A stretch of 64,000 nt of DNA from Pseudomonas benzenivorans. GTDB lineage: Bacteria; Pseudomonadota; Gammaproteobacteria; Pseudomonadales; Pseudomonadaceae. The notes under the pieces are model-generated. The model did no database searches and was not told the DNA's origin. It was given only the letters and a program-made list of their open reading frames with translations. The translations under genes and the position numbers were made by a program. Positions 27,750 through 35,683 of this stretch are shown here, piece after piece. Every line of letters starts with the position of its first letter. Position 1 is the stretch's first letter. Location of the stretch: positions 4,526,001 to 4,590,000 of the forward strand of contig NZ_CP073346.1 in assembly GCF_024397895.1 (NCBI RefSeq), written 5' to 3'.

Positions 27750-28745
27750 ATGCCGATGGAAGACAACGCCCATTGGGGCCTGGTGCACGCCCTGGTGCTC
27801 GATGGCCGGGGCGGGGCGCGGGCGGTGCCCCATGAGCGACTGGCCGACCTTGAACTGGGCGAGGGCGAGAGCCTGTGGCTGCATTGGGATCGCAGCCACC
27901 CGCAGACCCAGGCCTGGCTGCGCCGCGATAGCGGCTTGAGCGAGTTCGCCTGCGACCTGCTGCTGGAGGAGAACACCCGTCCGCGCCTGCTGACGCTGCC
28001 CAACCAGGAGCTGCTGCTGTTCCTGCGCGGAATCAACCTCAATCCGGGGGCGGAGCCCGAGGACATGGTCTCGGTGCGCATCTTCGCCGCCGCCCGCCGG
28101 GTCATTTCCCTGCGCCTGCGGCCGCTGCGCGCCAGCGAAGACCTGATTCGCGACCTGCAGGCGGGCAAGGGGCCGAGGACCTCCTCCGAGCTGGTCCTCA
28201 GCATGGCCGACTACCTGACCGCCAAGGTCGACGCTCTGGTCACCGAACTGGCCGAGCAGGTCGACGAGCAGGAGGAGCAGATCGATGCCGACGAGCGGCT
28301 GCTGCCGAATCACGACCTGCTGCTGCAGATGCGCCGTCGCGCCGCCGGGTTGCGGCGTTTCCTCGCGCCGCAGCGGGAGATCTTCGCCCAGCTGACGCGC
28401 AATCAGCAGCCCTGGTTCGTGGCGGACGACACCGACTACTGGAACGAGCTGAACAACCGCCTGACCCGCTACCTGGAAGAGCTGGAGCTCAGTCGCGAGC
28501 GGGTCAGCCTGGTGCTGGATGCGGAAAATCGGCGCATGGACGAGCGGATGAACCGCATCATGTACCGCTTCAGCATCATCACCATGGTGTTCCTGCCCAT
28601 GAGTTTCCTGACCGGCCTGCTGGGCATTAACGTCGGCGGCATGCCGGGGGCCGAAAGCCCGCTGGGCTTCGTCATCGCCTGCCTGATCATGACGGCCATC
28701 GGCCTCGCTCAATGGTGGCTGTTCCGCCGCTGGCGCTGGCTCTGA
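27750..28745 (+). CDS. cmaX: CorA/ZntB-family metal transporter CmaX
   Basis: This 331-residue protein has a large cytoplasmic N-terminal domain with long helices (acidic ELAEQVDEQEEQIDADERLL near residue 165-185) and two C-terminal transmembrane helices. The pore signature is GINVGGMPG in place of the CorA GMN, as in ZntB-like proteins. It ends with a basic tail (FRRWRWL). Likely a divalent cation channel or transporter in the inner membrane. It lies upstream of crfX in the order known for Pseudomonas cmaX. Confidence 0.89.
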   Translation: MPMEDNAHWGLVHALVLDGRGGARAVPHERLADLELGEGESLWLHWDRSHPQTQAWLRRDSGLSEFACDLLLEENTRPRLLTLPNQELLLFLRGINLNPGAEPEDMVSVRIFAAARRVISLRLRPLRASEDLIRDLQAGKGPRTSSELVLSMADYLTAKVDALVTELAEQVDEQEEQIDADERLLPNHDLLLQMRRRAAGLRRFLAPQREIFAQLTRNQQPWFVADDTDYWNELNNRLTRYLEELELSRERVSLVLDAENRRMDERMNRIMYRFSIITMVFLPMSFLTGLLGINVGGMPGAESPLGFVIACLIMTAIGLAQWWLFRRWRWL

Positions 28746-28799
28746 TGTGACCCGGTGTCAGCTGATCTCGTCTAGCCGAGACGTCCTGTGAGGTGCTTC

Positions 28800-29045
28800 A
28801 TGCACGATCCATTCGAAGAATCCCTGCGCGATCTGCTCAAGTCATCGGCCTCCGAACACGATGACGATGCCTGCCTGCATCGCGTGCTGAAGACCGCCAA
28901 CCGCCAGGTCGGCGCGGGCGATCTGTTCAGCCTGATGGGCCACTGGCTCGGCGCCCTGATGATCGCTTTGAATAACGGTTCGGCGCACGTCGCGCCGGTC
29001 TCCCGTCGTCGTTCTTCTACTCGTTCTACTGATAAGGCTGACTGA
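28800..29045 (+). CDS. crfX: CrfX protein, small conserved
   Basis: This 81-residue protein starts MHDPFEESLRDLLKSSAS. It is recognised from its place between cmaX and cmpX. The molecular function is not known. A moderately hydrophobic stretch (LFSLMGHWLGALMIAL) lies in the middle and the C-terminal tail is rich in Ser, Arg and Thr. The ATG at 28800 has GAGGT five bases upstream. A GTG at 28788 is in frame but unlikely. One base separates it from cmpX, so the two are co-translated. Confidence 0.85.
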   Translation: MHDPFEESLRDLLKSSASEHDDDACLHRVLKTANRQVGAGDLFSLMGHWLGALMIALNNGSAHVAPVSRRRSSTRSTDKAD

Positions 29046-29046
29046 A

Positions 29047-29871
29047 ATGGAACTCGATCCCTGGACCCAAAGCCTGATTGCCGCGATGACTGCACTCTGG
29101 ACCAAGGTCGCTGGCTTTATTCCGAATCTGTTCGTGGCATTGATTCTGGTGCTGCTCGGCTTCGTCGTGGCCAAGCTGCTCGACACCCTGCTGTCCAAGC
29201 TGCTCGGTAAGCTCGGCCTGGATCGCCTGATGGCCGGTACCGGCCTGACCAAGCTGCTCAGCCGCGGCGGCATCCAGGTGCCGGTGTCGACCCTGATCGG
29301 CAAGATCGTCTACTGGTTCGTGCTACTGATCTTCCTCGTCTCGGCCGCCGAATCCCTCGGCCTCGAGCGGGTATCGGCGACCCTGGACGTGCTGGCGCTG
29401 TACCTGCCGAAGGTGTTCGGCGCGGCCCTGGTGCTGGTCGCCGGCGTGCTCCTGGCCCACCTGGTCAGCGGGCTGGTACGCGGCGCGGCAGAGGGGGTCG
29501 GTCTGGACTATGCCCATGGCCTGGGGCGCATCGCCCAGGGCCTGGTGATCATCATCAGCATCTCGGTGGCCATCGGGCAGCTGGAGGTCAAGACCGACCT
29601 GCTCAACAACGTCATCGCCATCGTGCTGATCTCGGTCGGCCTGGCCGTGGCACTGGCCCTGGGGTTGGGCAGTCGCGAGATCGCCGGGCAGATACTCGCC
29701 GGCATCTACGTGCGAGAGTTGTATCAGGTCGGGCAACAAGTGCAGGTTGGTGAGGTCGAAGGGCAGATCGAGGAAATTGGCACGGTCAAGACTATCCTGC
29801 TAACCGACGCGGGGGATCTGGTCTCGGTGGCCAATCGCACCTTGCTCGAGCAACGGGTAAGCAGCCGCTAA
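29047..29871 (+). CDS. cmpX: CmpX, small-conductance mechanosensitive-channel family membrane protein
   Basis: This 274-residue inner membrane protein has about five hydrophobic segments (LFVALILVLLGFVVAKLL, IVYWFVLLIFLVSAA, ALVLVAGVLLAHLVSG, VIAIVLISVGLAVALALGLG) and ends in a small beta domain (VGQQVQVGEVEGQIEEIGTV) like that of MscS relatives. In Pseudomonas CmpX has been linked to envelope stress and to SigX activity; that role comes from the literature and is not visible in the sequence. It is located directly upstream of sigX. Confidence 0.9.
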   Translation: MELDPWTQSLIAAMTALWTKVAGFIPNLFVALILVLLGFVVAKLLDTLLSKLLGKLGLDRLMAGTGLTKLLSRGGIQVPVSTLIGKIVYWFVLLIFLVSAAESLGLERVSATLDVLALYLPKVFGAALVLVAGVLLAHLVSGLVRGAAEGVGLDYAHGLGRIAQGLVIIISISVAIGQLEVKTDLLNNVIAIVLISVGLAVALALGLGSREIAGQILAGIYVRELYQVGQQVQVGEVEGQIEEIGTVKTILLTDAGDLVSVANRTLLEQRVSSR

Positions 29872-29963
29872 CGCGCCAATCCCTGCTAATGTATGCCGCC
29901 AAACCCGCCGCCTGATTCATCAGGCGTTGGCGGCTTGTGTCCCGACTGTCGGCCCGACCCGTT

Positions 29964-30554
29964 TTGAATAAAGCCCAACCGTTGCCCATGCGATACGACC
30001 CCCGCGAGCTCTCTGACGAGGAGCTGGTAGCGCGGGCGCATGGCGAGTTGTTTCACGTCACCCGTGCCTATGAAGAGTTGATGCGACGGTACCAGCGCAC
30101 CCTGTTCAACGTGTGCGCACGTTATCTGGGGAACGATCGCGATGCCGACGATGTCTGCCAGGAGGTCATGCTCAAGGTCCTCTACGGTCTGAAGAACTTC
30201 GAGGGCAAGTCCAAGTTCAAGACCTGGCTGTACAGCATCACCTACAACGAGTGCATCACCCAGTACCGCAAGGAGCGGCGCAAGCGCCGCCTGATGGATG
30301 CGCTGAGTCTGGATCCTCTGGAGGAGGCGTCGGAAGAGAAGACGCCGAAAATGGAGGATCGCGGGGGCTTGGATCGCTGGCTGGTGCATGTGAACCCGAT
30401 TGACCGGGAAATCCTGGTGCTACGTTTTGTCGCAGAGCTGGAGTTCCAGGAAATCGCGGACATCATGCACATGGGCCTGAGCGCCACGAAAATGCGCTAC
30501 AAGCGCGCGCTAGACCGCTTGCGTGAGAAGTTTGCGCTCGACACCGAAAGTTAG
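29964..30554 (+). CDS. sigX: ECF sigma factor SigX
   Basis: This 196-residue extracytoplasmic-function sigma factor has region 2 (YQRTLFNVCARYLGNDRDAD, DVCQEVMLKVLYGL, FKTWLYSITYNECI) and region 4 (IDREILVLRFVAELEFQEIA, MGLSATKMRYKRALDRL). There is no adjacent anti-sigma gene, as is usual for sigX. It controls oprF and fatty acid/envelope genes in Pseudomonas. Start choice is uncertain: TTG 29964 begins NKAQPL-PMRYDPREL as in relatives, but GTG 29937 is in frame and neither has a good ribosome site. Confidence 0.92.
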   Translation: MNKAQPLPMRYDPRELSDEELVARAHGELFHVTRAYEELMRRYQRTLFNVCARYLGNDRDADDVCQEVMLKVLYGLKNFEGKSKFKTWLYSITYNECITQYRKERRKRRLMDALSLDPLEEASEEKTPKMEDRGGLDRWLVHVNPIDREILVLRFVAELEFQEIADIMHMGLSATKMRYKRALDRLREKFALDTES

Positions 30555-30665
30555 TTCGGGGCATTCAATATATCTGGCGCGACCTGCGGTTCTGGTAAAC
30601 TCGCCGCCGTTTTGCCTGTCTATCTGCACGCAATTCAATCAATCACCATTAGTGGGGCTTTACGG

Positions 30666-31646
30666 ATGAAACTGAAAAACACCTTGGGCGTAGTCATTGG
30701 CTCTCTTGTTGCCGCCTCCTCCATGGGCGCGCTGGCTCAAGGCCAAGGCGCAGTCGAGGTGGAAGCTTTCGGCAAGCGTTACATGACCGACAGCTCTCGC
30801 GACCTGTCCAACGGCAATCTGTTCGGTGGTTCCGTTGGTTACTACCTGACCGATGACGTCGAACTGGGCCTGTCGTATGGCGAATACCACGATATTCGTT
30901 CGGAAAACGGCACCGGTAACAAGAACATCAAAGGCAACATGGCTGGCCTGGACGCCACCTACCACTTCGGTGAGCAGGGCGTCGGTCTGCGTCCCTACGT
31001 ATCGGCGGGTTTCGCCCACCAGAACATCAGCAACGTGCCGGCGCGCACCGGTCGTGACCATTCGACCTTCGCCAACGTGGGCACCGGTGTGAAGTACTTC
31101 ATCACCGAGAACCTGTTCGCCCGCGCCGGTGTGGATGGCATGTACAACATCGACGCCAACGAAGCCGAGTGGGCTGCTGGCGTGGGTGTGGGCATGAACT
31201 TCGGCGGCAGCAGCAAGCCGGCACCGGCACCGGCTCCTGTGGCCATGGTCGAGCCGACTCCTGAGCCGGTTCAGGCCGAGGAGCCGATGGAGATGGTTCG
31301 CGTCGAACTGGACGTCAAGTTCGATTTCGACAAGGACCGCGTGAAGGAAGAAAGCTACAGCGACATCAAGAACCTGGCTGACTTCATGAACCAGTACCCG
31401 CAGACCCGCACCACCGTTGAAGGCCACACCGACGCCGTCGGCACCGACGCCTACAACCAGAAGCTGTCCGAGCGCCGTGCCAACGCCGTTCGCCAGGTCC
31501 TGGTCGATCAGTACGGCGTGTCGGGCGAGCGCGTCAACGCGGTCGGCTACGGCGAAACCCGTCCGGTCGCGGACAACGCCAGCGATGCTGGCCGCGCCAT
31601 CAACCGCCGCGTGGAAGCCGAAGTGGAAGCGCAGATCAAGCAGTGA
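30666..31646 (+). CDS. oprF: Major outer membrane porin OprF
   Basis: 326 residues. An N-terminal signal peptide ends at about ALAQG (residue 24). An eight-stranded barrel domain follows, then a Pro/Ala/Glu-rich hinge (PAPAPAPVAMVEPTPEPV, about residues 183-205), then the OmpA-like peptidoglycan-binding domain with TTVEGHTDAVGTDAYNQKL and NRRVEAEVEA. It tethers the outer membrane to peptidoglycan and forms pores. No cysteine is seen, so the disulfide-bearing insert of P. aeruginosa OprF is absent. The 111-base gap from sigX holds its promoter region, which is known to be SigX-dependent in relatives. Confidence 0.95.
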   Translation: MKLKNTLGVVIGSLVAASSMGALAQGQGAVEVEAFGKRYMTDSSRDLSNGNLFGGSVGYYLTDDVELGLSYGEYHDIRSENGTGNKNIKGNMAGLDATYHFGEQGVGLRPYVSAGFAHQNISNVPARTGRDHSTFANVGTGVKYFITENLFARAGVDGMYNIDANEAEWAAGVGVGMNFGGSSKPAPAPAPVAMVEPTPEPVQAEEPMEMVRVELDVKFDFDKDRVKEESYSDIKNLADFMNQYPQTRTTVEGHTDAVGTDAYNQKLSERRANAVRQVLVDQYGVSGERVNAVGYGETRPVADNASDAGRAINRRVEAEVEAQIKQ

Positions 31647-31664
31647 TCGCGCCTAAGCGTTGAG

Positions 31665-31692
31665 AAAAACCCGGCCTCGGCCGGGTTTTTCT
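31665..31692 (+). terminator. Intrinsic terminator after oprF
   Basis: The hairpin ACCCGGCC-TC-GGCCGGGT is followed by TTTTTCTTT, about 20 bases beyond the oprF stop. Confidence 0.9.
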
Positions 31693-31700
31693 TTGCCCGG

Positions 31701-31724
31701 AGAAAAGCCCGGTCGGGACCGGGC
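31701..31724 (-). terminator. Intrinsic terminator after cobA
   Basis: On the minus strand the hairpin GCCCGGTC-CC-GACCGGGC is followed by TTTTCT, ten bases past the cobA stop. It is back to back with the oprF terminator. Confidence 0.8.
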
Positions 31725-31733
31725 GCGAAGTGG

Positions 31734-32471
31734 TCAGGCACTCACCGCCAACGCCAGCGCCTGCTGGGCGGCCGCGACCTCGCCGATCACCAGGATCGCC
31801 GGGCTCTTGAGCTCGAAGGCCATGGCATCGCGCTGCATCGCCGCCAGGGTGCTGCGGCAATCGCGTTGCTGGGGCAGGGAGGCGTTCTCGATCATCGCCA
31901 CCGGCATGTCGGCGGGCATGCCACCGGCCAGCAGGCTCTCGCGGATCTCCGGCAGCTTGGCCACGCCCATGTAGACCACCAGGGTGGTGCCGCCCTGGGC
32001 CAGCGCCGACCAGTTCAGCGTGCTGTCGTCCTGGGTGTGGGCGGTGACCAGGGTCACGCCGCGGGCGACGCCACGCAGGGTCAGGGGGATGCCGCAGTGG
32101 GTGGCGCCGGCCAGCCCGGCGGTGATGCCGTTGACCATTTCCACCTCGACGCCGTGGGCCTGCAGCCAATCGAGCTCCTCGCTGCCGCGACCGAAGATGC
32201 ACGGGTCGCCGCCCTTCAGGCGCACCACGCACTTGCCCTGGCGGGCGTAGCGCAGCATCAGCCGGTGGATGAAGGCCTGGGGCGTGGAGCGGCAGCCGCC
32301 GCGCTTGCCCACCGGCACCACCCGGGCGCCTGGGCAGTGCTCCAGCACGGCCGGATTGACCAGGTCGTCGATCATCACCACCTGCGCCTGATTGAGGGCC
32401 TTGACCGCCTTGAGGGTCAGCAGTTCCGGGTCGCCGGGGCCGGCGCCTACCAGCCAGACTTTTGCGCTCAT
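31734..32471 (-). CDS. cobA: Uroporphyrinogen-III C-methyltransferase (SUMT, CobA)
   Basis: It methylates uroporphyrinogen III to precorrin-2, the branch point to siroheme and cobalamin. The SAM-dependent tetrapyrrole methylase motifs are VWLVGAGPGDPELLTLKA at the N-terminus, VVRLKGGDPCIFGRGSEE near residue 82 and GITAGLAGATHCGIPLT near residue 117. It lacks the CysG dehydrogenase/ferrochelatase domain (245 residues). As the last gene of the nitrate assimilation cluster it supplies precursor for the siroheme of NirB. Confidence 0.94.
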   Translation of the reverse strand: MSAKVWLVGAGPGDPELLTLKAVKALNQAQVVMIDDLVNPAVLEHCPGARVVPVGKRGGCRSTPQAFIHRLMLRYARQGKCVVRLKGGDPCIFGRGSEELDWLQAHGVEVEMVNGITAGLAGATHCGIPLTLRGVARGVTLVTAHTQDDSTLNWSALAQGGTTLVVYMGVAKLPEIRESLLAGGMPADMPVAMIENASLPQQRDCRSTLAAMQRDAMAFELKSPAILVIGEVAAAQQALALAVSA

Positions 32472-32484
32472 GCGGCATTCCTCG

Positions 32485-32542
32485 CGTAGGGTGCGCTGTG
32501 CGCACCGAATAGTGGGGGTTGGTGCGCATGGCGCACCCTACG
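32485..32542. repeat. Inverted repeat, REP-like, between cobA and nitrate reductase
   Basis: Two 22-base arms beginning CGTAGGGTGCGC and ending in GCGCACCCTACG match at 20 of 22 positions around a 14-base loop. The right arm ends one base before the nitrate reductase stop codon. No T-run follows, so it looks like a REP-type hairpin, possibly stabilising or dividing the mRNA. Confidence 0.75.
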
Positions 32543-32543
32543 G

Positions 32544-35261
32544 TTATGCATTGACGGCAAGCGGTCGGCTGGCCAGCAGACGCTTAATTTCGGGGACGCA
32601 GGAGCCGCAGCTGGTGCCGCATTGGAGCTCCTGCTTCAGTCCATTGAGGTCGAGACCGCGTGCGATGCCGGCACAGACCGCGTCCTGGCTGACGTTCAGG
32701 CAGTTGCACAGGGTCTTGGCGACGTTCTGCGCGCCAGTGCCGCCGGGCGGGGTGGACAGCGGCGCCAGCAGCCAGCGGCGCAGGTCGGCATCGGCCCGGC
32801 CCTCGTGCCACAGGTTGTGCAGCCAGTCGCGGGCGGCGGTTTCGCCGGCCAGGCGGATGGCGGTGATGCGCCCGTCCTCGATGCGCACCCGCTTGCCGAC
32901 GGTGCGCCGGGGATCGTCGTAGGCCAGCACCGGGCCCTCGACGACGTTGAGCAGCGCATCGATCCGCGCCAGCAGCTCGGCCTGCGGCGCCACCGCACTG
33001 GCGGCGCGGATCAGCAGGGCCGGGCGCTCGCGGCCGGTCAGGCTCAGGCTGGCGTAGGCGAAGCCGTCGAACAGCGGGCGCAGGGCACTGAAACGCTGCT
33101 GCACGTCACCCTCGACCAGGGCGAACAGCTGCCAGGGCAGTTCGACCTTCTCCACTTCGATGCCGGCGTGTTTGAGTTCCGGTTGCTTGGAAAGCGGGTC
33201 GAAGGCCGGCAGGGTCAGCACGTTGGTGCCCAGGCCCTTGAGGAAGCGGTCGCCCCAGTGCATCGGCAGGTAGGCCTGGCCGGAGCGCACCGCCTCGTCG
33301 CCCTGCACCGGCAGGATCAGACTGCCGCGCCGGCTGCGCACCTTGACCAGATCGCCGGCCTGCAGGCGGCGCCGGCGCAGCTCGTCCGGGTGCAGGCTGA
33401 GCGCGGCTTCGGGGGCGTGGCCGAACAGCCGGGCGGCGGTGCCGGTGCGGCTCATGCCGTGCCACTGGTCGCGCAGGCGGCCGGTATTGAGGGTCAGCGG
33501 GAAGCGTGCCTCGCGCTTCTCCTTCGGCGCACGATAGGGGTCGGCGTGAAAGTGCGCGCGACCGCTGGCGGTGGGAAAGCGGCCATCGCCATACAGGCGC
33601 GCGGTACCCTGACGGGCGCCGGCCGGGAAGGGCCACTGCTGTGGACCCAGCTGATCGATCAGCGCGTAGGAGAGGCCCGACAAGTCGAGGTCGCGGCCCT
33701 GGGTCAGCTGCTTGTACTCCTCGAACAGCGCCTCGGGCCGGTCGAAGGTGAACAGGCTGGGCTGGCCGGGGCGCAGTCGGGCTTCCAGGCGGCGGGCGAA
33801 ATCCGTAGTGATCGCCCAGTCGGCCCGCGCCTGCCCGGGCGCCGGCACGGCAGGGCGCACATGGCTGAGCCGGCGTTCGGAGTTGGTCACCGTACCGTGC
33901 TTCTCGCCCCAGCTGGCGGCCGGCAGCAGCAGGTCGGCATAGCGACAGGTCTCGGTGGTGAAGAAGGCTTCCTGTACCACCACAAAAGGACAAGCGGCGA
34001 GGGCCTGGTGCACCTTGTTCTGGTCCGGCAGCGACTGCGCCGGGTTGGTGCAGGCGATCCACAGCGCCTTGATCTTGCCGGAGGCCACCGCGTCGAACAG
34101 CTCGATGGCGGTCAGCCCGGTGCTGTCTGGCAGACCGTCGACGCCCCAGTAGCCGGCGACCTCGGCGCGGTGCTCGGGGTTGGCGGCGTCGCGGTGGCCC
34201 GGCAGCAGGTTGGACAGGCTGCCGGTTTCGCGCCCGCCCATGGCGTTGGGTTGACCGGTGAGGGAGAAGGGGCCGGCACCGGGTTTGCCGATCTGCCCGG
34301 TGGCCAGGTGCAGGTTGATCAGCGCGCTGTTCTTCGCGCTGCCTGCGCTGGACTGGTTCAGACCCATGCACCACAGCGACAGGAACGAAGGCGCCCGGCC
34401 GATCAGTTCGGCGCAGGCCTGCAGCTGCTCCAGGGCGATGCCGCAGATGTCGGCGACATTGCCCGGCGTGTAGTCGCGCACCAGCTTCTTCAGGGCCTCG
34501 AAGCCCTCGGTGTGGGCCTCGATGAAGTCGCGGTCGATCCAGCCTTCCCAGAGGAGGATGTGCAGGATGCCGTGGAACAGCGCCACGTCGGTGCCCGGCA
34601 GGATGGCCAGGTGCAGGTCGGCCAGTTCGCAGGTGTCGGTGCGCCGCGGGTCGATGACGATGACCTTCATCTCCGGGCGCCTGGCCTTGGCTTCTTCCAG
34701 GCGGCGGAACAGCACCGGATGGGCATAGGCCATATTGCTGCCGGCGATCAGCACGCAGTCGCTCTGCTCGATGTCCTCGTAATTGCAGGGCGGCGCGTCG
34801 GCGCCCAGGCTGCGCTTGTAGCCGACCACCGCACTGGACATGCACAGGCGCGAGTTGGAGTCGAGGTTGTTGGTGCCGACCAGGGCCCGGGCCAGCTTGT
34901 TGAAGGCGTAGTAGTCCTCGGTCAGCAGCTGGCCGGAGACGTAGAAGGCCACGCTGTCCGGGCCGTGCTCGCGGATGGTCTCGGCGAACACGCTGGCGGC
35001 GTGGTCCAGGGCGCTGTCCCAGTCGGTTTGCGTACGCGCCAGGTCCTTGCCCAGGCGCAGCTCGGGATACAGGCCGCGGGCGTCGAGGTCGCCGGTCAGG
35101 TGCAGCGTCGAGCCCTTGCTGCACAGCTTGCCGAAGTTGGCCGGGTGGCTGGGATCGCCCTTGACGCCGAGAATCTTCTCGCCGTCGTGTTCGATCAGCA
35201 CGCCACAGCCGACGCCGCAGTAGCAGCAGGTCGAGGCGGTGATCTGGTTGGTGCTGGCCAT
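32544..35261 (-). CDS. nasC: Assimilatory nitrate reductase catalytic subunit
   Basis: 905 residues. This molybdopterin enzyme reduces nitrate to nitrite in the cytoplasm. The N-terminal 4Fe-4S site is CCYCGVGC-GV with the fourth cysteine in LCSKG. A bis-MGD domain follows (SNMAYAHPVLFRRLEEA, WCMGLNQSSAGSAKNSAL, TGQPNAMGGRE), then the C-terminal molybdopterin dinucleotide-binding domain. A BFD-like [2Fe-2S] domain ends the protein (CNCLNVSQDAVC, CGTSCGSCVPEIKRLL), replacing the need for a separate small subunit. No signal peptide. The start has AGGAG nine bases upstream. It is called nasA in some species; I use nasC to avoid confusion with the transporter. Confidence 0.94.
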   Translation of the reverse strand: MASTNQITASTCCYCGVGCGVLIEHDGEKILGVKGDPSHPANFGKLCSKGSTLHLTGDLDARGLYPELRLGKDLARTQTDWDSALDHAASVFAETIREHGPDSVAFYVSGQLLTEDYYAFNKLARALVGTNNLDSNSRLCMSSAVVGYKRSLGADAPPCNYEDIEQSDCVLIAGSNMAYAHPVLFRRLEEAKARRPEMKVIVIDPRRTDTCELADLHLAILPGTDVALFHGILHILLWEGWIDRDFIEAHTEGFEALKKLVRDYTPGNVADICGIALEQLQACAELIGRAPSFLSLWCMGLNQSSAGSAKNSALINLHLATGQIGKPGAGPFSLTGQPNAMGGRETGSLSNLLPGHRDAANPEHRAEVAGYWGVDGLPDSTGLTAIELFDAVASGKIKALWIACTNPAQSLPDQNKVHQALAACPFVVVQEAFFTTETCRYADLLLPAASWGEKHGTVTNSERRLSHVRPAVPAPGQARADWAITTDFARRLEARLRPGQPSLFTFDRPEALFEEYKQLTQGRDLDLSGLSYALIDQLGPQQWPFPAGARQGTARLYGDGRFPTASGRAHFHADPYRAPKEKREARFPLTLNTGRLRDQWHGMSRTGTAARLFGHAPEAALSLHPDELRRRRLQAGDLVKVRSRRGSLILPVQGDEAVRSGQAYLPMHWGDRFLKGLGTNVLTLPAFDPLSKQPELKHAGIEVEKVELPWQLFALVEGDVQQRFSALRPLFDGFAYASLSLTGRERPALLIRAASAVAPQAELLARIDALLNVVEGPVLAYDDPRRTVGKRVRIEDGRITAIRLAGETAARDWLHNLWHEGRADADLRRWLLAPLSTPPGGTGAQNVAKTLCNCLNVSQDAVCAGIARGLDLNGLKQELQCGTSCGSCVPEIKRLLASRPLAVNA

Positions 35262-35283
35262 GGTTCGGGGCTCCTACAGGCGT

Positions 35284-35350
35284 GGGGTGGACGACGCTGT
35301 GCGGGTCCACCGGTAGGTGGCGGTGGAAACGCCCGCGGCGTAGTCCACCC
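35284..35350. repeat. Inverted repeat, REP-like, between nitrate reductase and nirD
   Basis: Imperfect arms begin GGGTGGAC and end GTCCACCC, with an inner pairing GGTCCACC/GGTGGA, spanning most of the 95-base gap. It differs in sequence from the repeat at the other end of the nitrate reductase gene but is similar in size and placement. Confidence 0.65.
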
Positions 35351-35356
35351 TGTGGC

Positions 35357-35683
35357 TCACGCGCACTCTTTCGCGGCATTCAGGGCCAGCAGCACCCGGC
35401 CGTTCTCGACTTTCGCCTGGTGCCGGTGGGCGCAACCGACATCCGGGGCCACGGCTTCGCCGCTGGCCAGCTCGATCTGCCAGTTGTGCAGTGGGCAGGC
35501 CACGCGCTTGCCGTAGATCAGGCCCTGGGACAGCGGCCCGCCCTTGTGCGGGCAGCGGTCGTCGAGGGCGAAGACTTCATCTGCGGACGTCCGAAAGAGC
35601 GCGATGTCGCCTTTCGGGCCTTTGACGATGCGCGAGCCCAGTACGTTGATCTCTTCCAGGGCGCAGATATCCAGCCAGGTCAT
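35357..35683 (-). CDS. nirD: Nitrite reductase (NADH) small subunit NirD, Rieske type
   Basis: This 108-residue partner of NirB shows a complete Rieske pair, C-P-H-KGGPLS and C-P-L-H-NWQIEL, unlike the E. coli NirD which lacks cluster ligands. It may therefore carry a [2Fe-2S] centre. The ATG at 35683 overlaps the nirB stop by ATGA. The open frame runs far upstream but that part is inside nirB in another frame. The C-terminus ends NAAKECA. Confidence 0.92.
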   Translation of the reverse strand: MTWLDICALEEINVLGSRIVKGPKGDIALFRTSADEVFALDDRCPHKGGPLSQGLIYGKRVACPLHNWQIELASGEAVAPDVGCAHRHQAKVENGRVLLALNAAKECA

